A stretch of 64,000 bases of DNA, taken from the NCBI GenBank assembly GCA_052315415.1, contig JBLSDH010000001.1:1-64000 (forward strand), in the 5' to 3' direction. This DNA comes from Cuniculiplasma sp052315415 (GTDB taxonomy: Archaea > Thermoplasmatota > Thermoplasmata > Thermoplasmatales > Thermoplasmataceae). Shown in pieces: positions 61,580-64,000 of this stretch (position 1 is its first letter; each line of letters starts with the position of its first letter). The notes beneath the pieces are model-generated. The model saw only the letters and a list, made by a program, of their open reading frames with translations. It was not told the DNA's origin and searched no databases. Position numbers and translations under genes: made by a program.

Positions 61580-62983
61580 TTAGTTATTTTCTTCTGATTT
61601 ATATAAAAGACATGCCACACTATGACCCGGTGATTTTTCCCACATCTGTAGTTTTTCAGGTTCGATCATTCTTATGTAAACAGATTTCTCCTCAGTTACT
61701 CCAACATCTTCCACTGCGTCATACAATACGGACATTTTACCCCGTTTTTCCCTATTTATAATTTCGTTCAAAGCTCCAGTGATTTCATCTGAGTTAATTT
61801 CAGTATCCTTTCCGAAAACCAGTTCCAGACTTCTGTCCTCCTCAAGAACATTCATTTTTACCACCTCTGGTATTTTTTCGGCCTCAGGATGCATGTGTTT
61901 ATTCAGTATGTGTGACATCTGTTCCATCATATCATTTGGGGACCATCCACAGGTTTTCATTGCCACAGGGCACCTGGTATGGAATCTGCAGCCCTTTGGA
62001 GGTGAAGATGGATCAGGAAGACTATTCTTAAGTGGTATTTTCTCCTTTATCATCTTTGGCTCCGGTATAGGTATTGCAGACATTAATGCCTGAGTATATG
62101 GATGAAGTGGTTCAGTAAAAATTATTTCCGTTTCCCCCATCTCTATAATTTCTCCCAGGAACATTACTGCGACCCTGTTTGCCATCACTCTTATTACTCC
62201 AAGATTGTGACTAACAAGTATGTATGAAATTCCCGATTCAGACTGCATATCCTTAAGGAGGTTCAATATCTGTCCCTGAATTGAAACGTCAAGAGATGAA
62301 GTTGGTTCGTCCAGAACTATTAGTTTAGGTTTTACAGAAAGCGCCTTTGCGATTGCAAGCCTCTGTAATTGTCCCCCGCTCATCTCGTATGGATATCTGA
62401 ATAGATGATCCTCCCTCAAACCGACCTCTGATACAAGTGTGATCTCCCTGTCTATAATTTGACTTTTCTTTACTTTATCTATATATATGAGTGGTTCTCC
62501 AAGAGAATCCCTTATTATACGCTTTGGATCAAATGAGGAAGAAGAATCCTGTAAAACTGCCTGTATATTCTTCCTGAATTCTTTTAGTTTTTTACCCCTA
62601 AACATGGTTGCAGAATATTCCTTCTTTATCTCTTCATACCTTTCAATCAATTCCTGGTATTCCGGTTCTTCCTCTAAATCATCACTGCTTGACCTTTCCA
62701 AACGTTCCATTCTTCTGAAAATTTCCTGAATCTCATCTGAAATGTCTTCGGGAGGATTTATGAATATTTCACCACTTTCCGGTTTGATGCTCAATAGAAT
62801 TGACCTCATAAGTGTACTCTTTCCAGATCCAGAGTCTCCTATAATGCCCAATGTTTCCCCCTGATAAAGTATAAGGTTGACATTATTTATTGCTGAGATT
62901 TCATCCTTTCCTGAGTGTGATTCGTTTGAAAATTTTTTACTCAGATTCCTTACAATAAGTATAACCTTATTTTCATTTACCAT
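61580..62983 (-). CDS. oligopeptide/dipeptide ABC transporter ATP-binding protein (OppF-like) with insertions
   Basis: ATPase of a peptide importer. Walker A GDSGSGKST, Q-loop QAVLQDSSSSFDP, signature MSGGQLQRLAI, Walker B LIVLDEPTSSLD, H-loop SHNLG, and the Opp C-terminal block GCRFHTRCP are all present. ATG 62983 is set by a strong GGAGGTG site (opposite 62991-62997) 7 bases upstream, giving 467 residues. Two unusual inserts occur: about 40 extra charged, coiled-coil-like residues between Walker A and the Q-loop, and about 100 extra residues between KTCGW and GHSVACLLY. Adjacent to and translated after the OppD-like gene. Confidence 0.9.
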   Translation of the reverse strand: MVNENKVILIVRNLSKKFSNESHSGKDEISAINNVNLILYQGETLGIIGDSGSGKSTLMRSILLSIKPESGEIFINPPEDISDEIQEIFRRMERLERSSSDDLEEEPEYQELIERYEEIKKEYSATMFRGKKLKEFRKNIQAVLQDSSSSFDPKRIIRDSLGEPLIYIDKVKKSQIIDREITLVSEVGLREDHLFRYPYEMSGGQLQRLAIAKALSVKPKLIVLDEPTSSLDVSIQGQILNLLKDMQSESGISYILVSHNLGVIRVMANRVAVMFLGEIIEMGETEIIFTEPLHPYTQALMSAIPIPEPKMIKEKIPLKNSLPDPSSPPKGCRFHTRCPVAMKTCGWSPNDMMEQMSHILNKHMHPEAEKIPEVVKMNVLEEDRSLELVFGKDTEINSDEITGALNEIINREKRGKMSVLYDAVEDVGVTEEKSVYIRMIEPEKLQMWEKSPGHSVACLLYKSEENN

Positions 62984-62987
62984 TAAT

Positions 62988-64000
62988 TCACACCTCCGAT
63001 TCATCAGAGTAGAGGAAACAAGCAACCCTGTGTCCCTTTGAAATTTCAACCATCTTAGGTTTTTTTAATGAGCATATATCCATGGCAAATTTACATCTGG
63101 GATGGAATCTGCATCCACTTGGGGGTGAAACAAGATTTGGCACTGCACCTATTATTGTTGGAAGCTTTTCATTTCTATCCTTCTTTTCATCAGCCCTTGG
63201 TATTGTGCTTATGAGTCCCACAGTGTAAGGATGCTTCGGATCATTGAAAATCTCCTCTATTGTTGATTCTTCCACAATATTTCCTGAATACATTATACCT
63301 ATTCTCTGGCAAAGTGTTGAAACTATTGACAGATCATGGGTTACAAAAATAATTGGAGCTCCAGTATTTTGATTATACTCCTTCAGCACCTCTATTATCT
63401 GCGACTGGTTGTAAACATCCAGCAGAGCTGTTGGTTCATCCGCTATGAGCATTCCTGGGTTTATCTGGATAGCCATTGCAATAACAACCCTTTGTTTAAC
63501 CCCATTGGAAAGCTCATCTGGGTACTGCCTCAAAACCAGTTCAGGTCCTGAAACATTCAACTGACTTAACAGGAATATGGTCTGAAATCTGATCTCATTC
63601 ATGACCTCATTCATTATTTTACCACTGCTGAAAGAATATTTTAAGGATTCAGATAAGGTTCCATACCCTTTTGACCTTTTAAGGTTTTTTAGTTCATTCC
63701 TGAATTTTTTAACCGAATATTTATCCTCATTTCTTTTGGAATTCTCAATATTGAACTTAATGAAGTTGATTTTCTTCATCTTTGAGAATTTTTGCCTGTA
63801 AAATTCAAGGGCTTTTATGTTCATATTTTCACTTTTTTTTCTGGCCAGTTCCAAGATTGAATTGATTATTGTGATTTCATCTGAATTTTCAAAAATATTC
63901 ATTATAACATCATGAAATTCTGAAAGTGCATAATCTCTTATGAACTTCCTTTTTAACCTGTTTGACTCAAAAATTGTCTGAGATTTATTCAACTTTTCAA
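62988..64000 (-). CDS. oligopeptide ABC transporter ATP-binding protein (OppD-like), partial, with long insertion
   Basis: Runs off the right edge, so the N-terminus and Walker A are missing; the frame stays open to the last base. Visible are the signature LSNGVKQRVVIAM (the usual SGG is SNG), Walker B MLIADEPTALLD, H-loop THDLS, and the Opp tail SGCRFHPRCKFAMDIC with GHRVACFLY. Before the signature lies a lysine- and asparagine-rich, helical stretch of at least 120 residues that ordinary OppD proteins lack. Permease and binding-protein genes presumably lie beyond the window. Confidence 0.85.
   Translation of the reverse strand, partial: EKLNKSQTIFESNRLKRKFIRDYALSEFHDVIMNIFENSDEITIINSILELARKKSENMNIKALEFYRQKFSKMKKINFIKFNIENSKRNEDKYSVKKFRNELKNLKRSKGYGTLSESLKYSFSSGKIMNEVMNEIRFQTIFLLSQLNVSGPELVLRQYPDELSNGVKQRVVIAMAIQINPGMLIADEPTALLDVYNQSQIIEVLKEYNQNTGAPIIFVTHDLSIVSTLCQRIGIMYSGNIVEESTIEEIFNDPKHPYTVGLISTIPRADEKKDRNEKLPTIIGAVPNLVSPPSGCRFHPRCKFAMDICSLKKPKMVEISKGHRVACFLYSDESEV
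62991..62997 (-). promoter_or_regulatory. Shine-Dalgarno site of the OppF-like gene
   Basis: GGAGGTG on the minus strand, 7 bases before ATG 62983 and overlapping the end of the OppD-like gene. It rules out the longer in-frame start at 63049. Confidence 0.6.

Noticed and set aside
1..64000. CRISPR array, rRNA operon, SRP 7S RNA, replication origin
   Set aside because: No spaced direct repeats, no rRNA-like GC-rich blocks other than tRNAs and RNase P RNA, and no recognisable 7S RNA or origin repeats were seen by eye.

Overview
The window looks like chromosome from an acidophilic, heterotrophic member of the Thermoplasmatales (Euryarchaeota). The evidence is the gene set: archaeal PCNA, DnaG, RadA, GINS, TFS, SRP54, SBDS, GatDE, 20S proteasome alpha, an epimerase-type threonine dehydrogenase of the Thermoplasma kind, and an 11-subunit complex I without NuoEFG. 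The DNA is AT-rich. Promoters follow an archaeal pattern in which a TATA-like BoxA lies about 20-30 bases before the start codon, so many first genes appear leaderless, while genes inside operons often carry GGAG/GGTG ribosome sites. I cannot fix the genus. No rRNA, CRISPR array or intact transposon is visible.

Layout. 0-2 kb: tail of a probable IS256-type transposase, a long-chain acyl-CoA ligase, tRNA-Arg. 2-5.9 kb: PCNA, then both halves of the glycine decarboxylase P-protein. 5.6-11.7 kb: a leftward iron-sulfur assembly operon sufC-B-D-S-U with a thiamine-binding-fold protein, faced by a divergent SufR-like regulator. 11.7-16 kb: threonine dehydrogenase, endonuclease III, an FAD protein, SRP54 and TFS. 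16-19 kb: an NRAMP-like transporter, an alpha/beta hydrolase, about 500 bases without a gene, tRNA-Leu. 19-24 kb: SBDS, acyl-CoA dehydrogenase, gatD-gatE. 24-35 kb: the complex I operon nuoABCDHIJ(J')KLMN, followed in line by two unknown small genes and a frame-disturbed crotonase. 35-37.6 kb: tatC, tatA, a YbjQ protein, an unknown protein, a 1-Cys peroxiredoxin. 37.6-44.2 kb: a leftward information-processing block (PAC2 protein, GAPDH, RadA, ACT protein, SepF-like, DnaG, LonB-like AAA+ without protease). 44-48.6 kb: a large membrane protein, SfsA, and the futalosine-pathway genes mqnE and mqnA-like. 48.7-54.9 kb: guaB, a glycosyltransferase, a small zinc protein, the RNase P RNA (not protein coding), a surface protein, GINS, a TatD-like hydrolase. 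55-58.7 kb: proteasome alpha, a CoA-binding protein whose end overlaps tRNA-Ser(CGA), a UspA protein, tRNA-Ser(GGA), an arsenate-reductase-like protein with ArsB. 58.7-64 kb: a large membrane ferredoxin, a stand-alone relative of its membrane half, and two oligopeptide ABC ATPases with unusual insertions; the second runs off the window.

How it fits together. Acyl-CoA ligase, acyl-CoA dehydrogenase and crotonase point to fatty-acid oxidation. Threonine dehydrogenase and glycine decarboxylase point to amino-acid catabolism, and the oligopeptide ATPases to peptide uptake. Reducing power would enter a quinone pool (menaquinone by the futalosine route) through the EFG-less complex I, whose Fe-S subunits need the Suf system. 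The most interesting unexplained items are the 58.7-61.6 kb membrane-module pair, the genes trailing complex I, and the protease-less LonB-like AAA+ protein next to DnaG.
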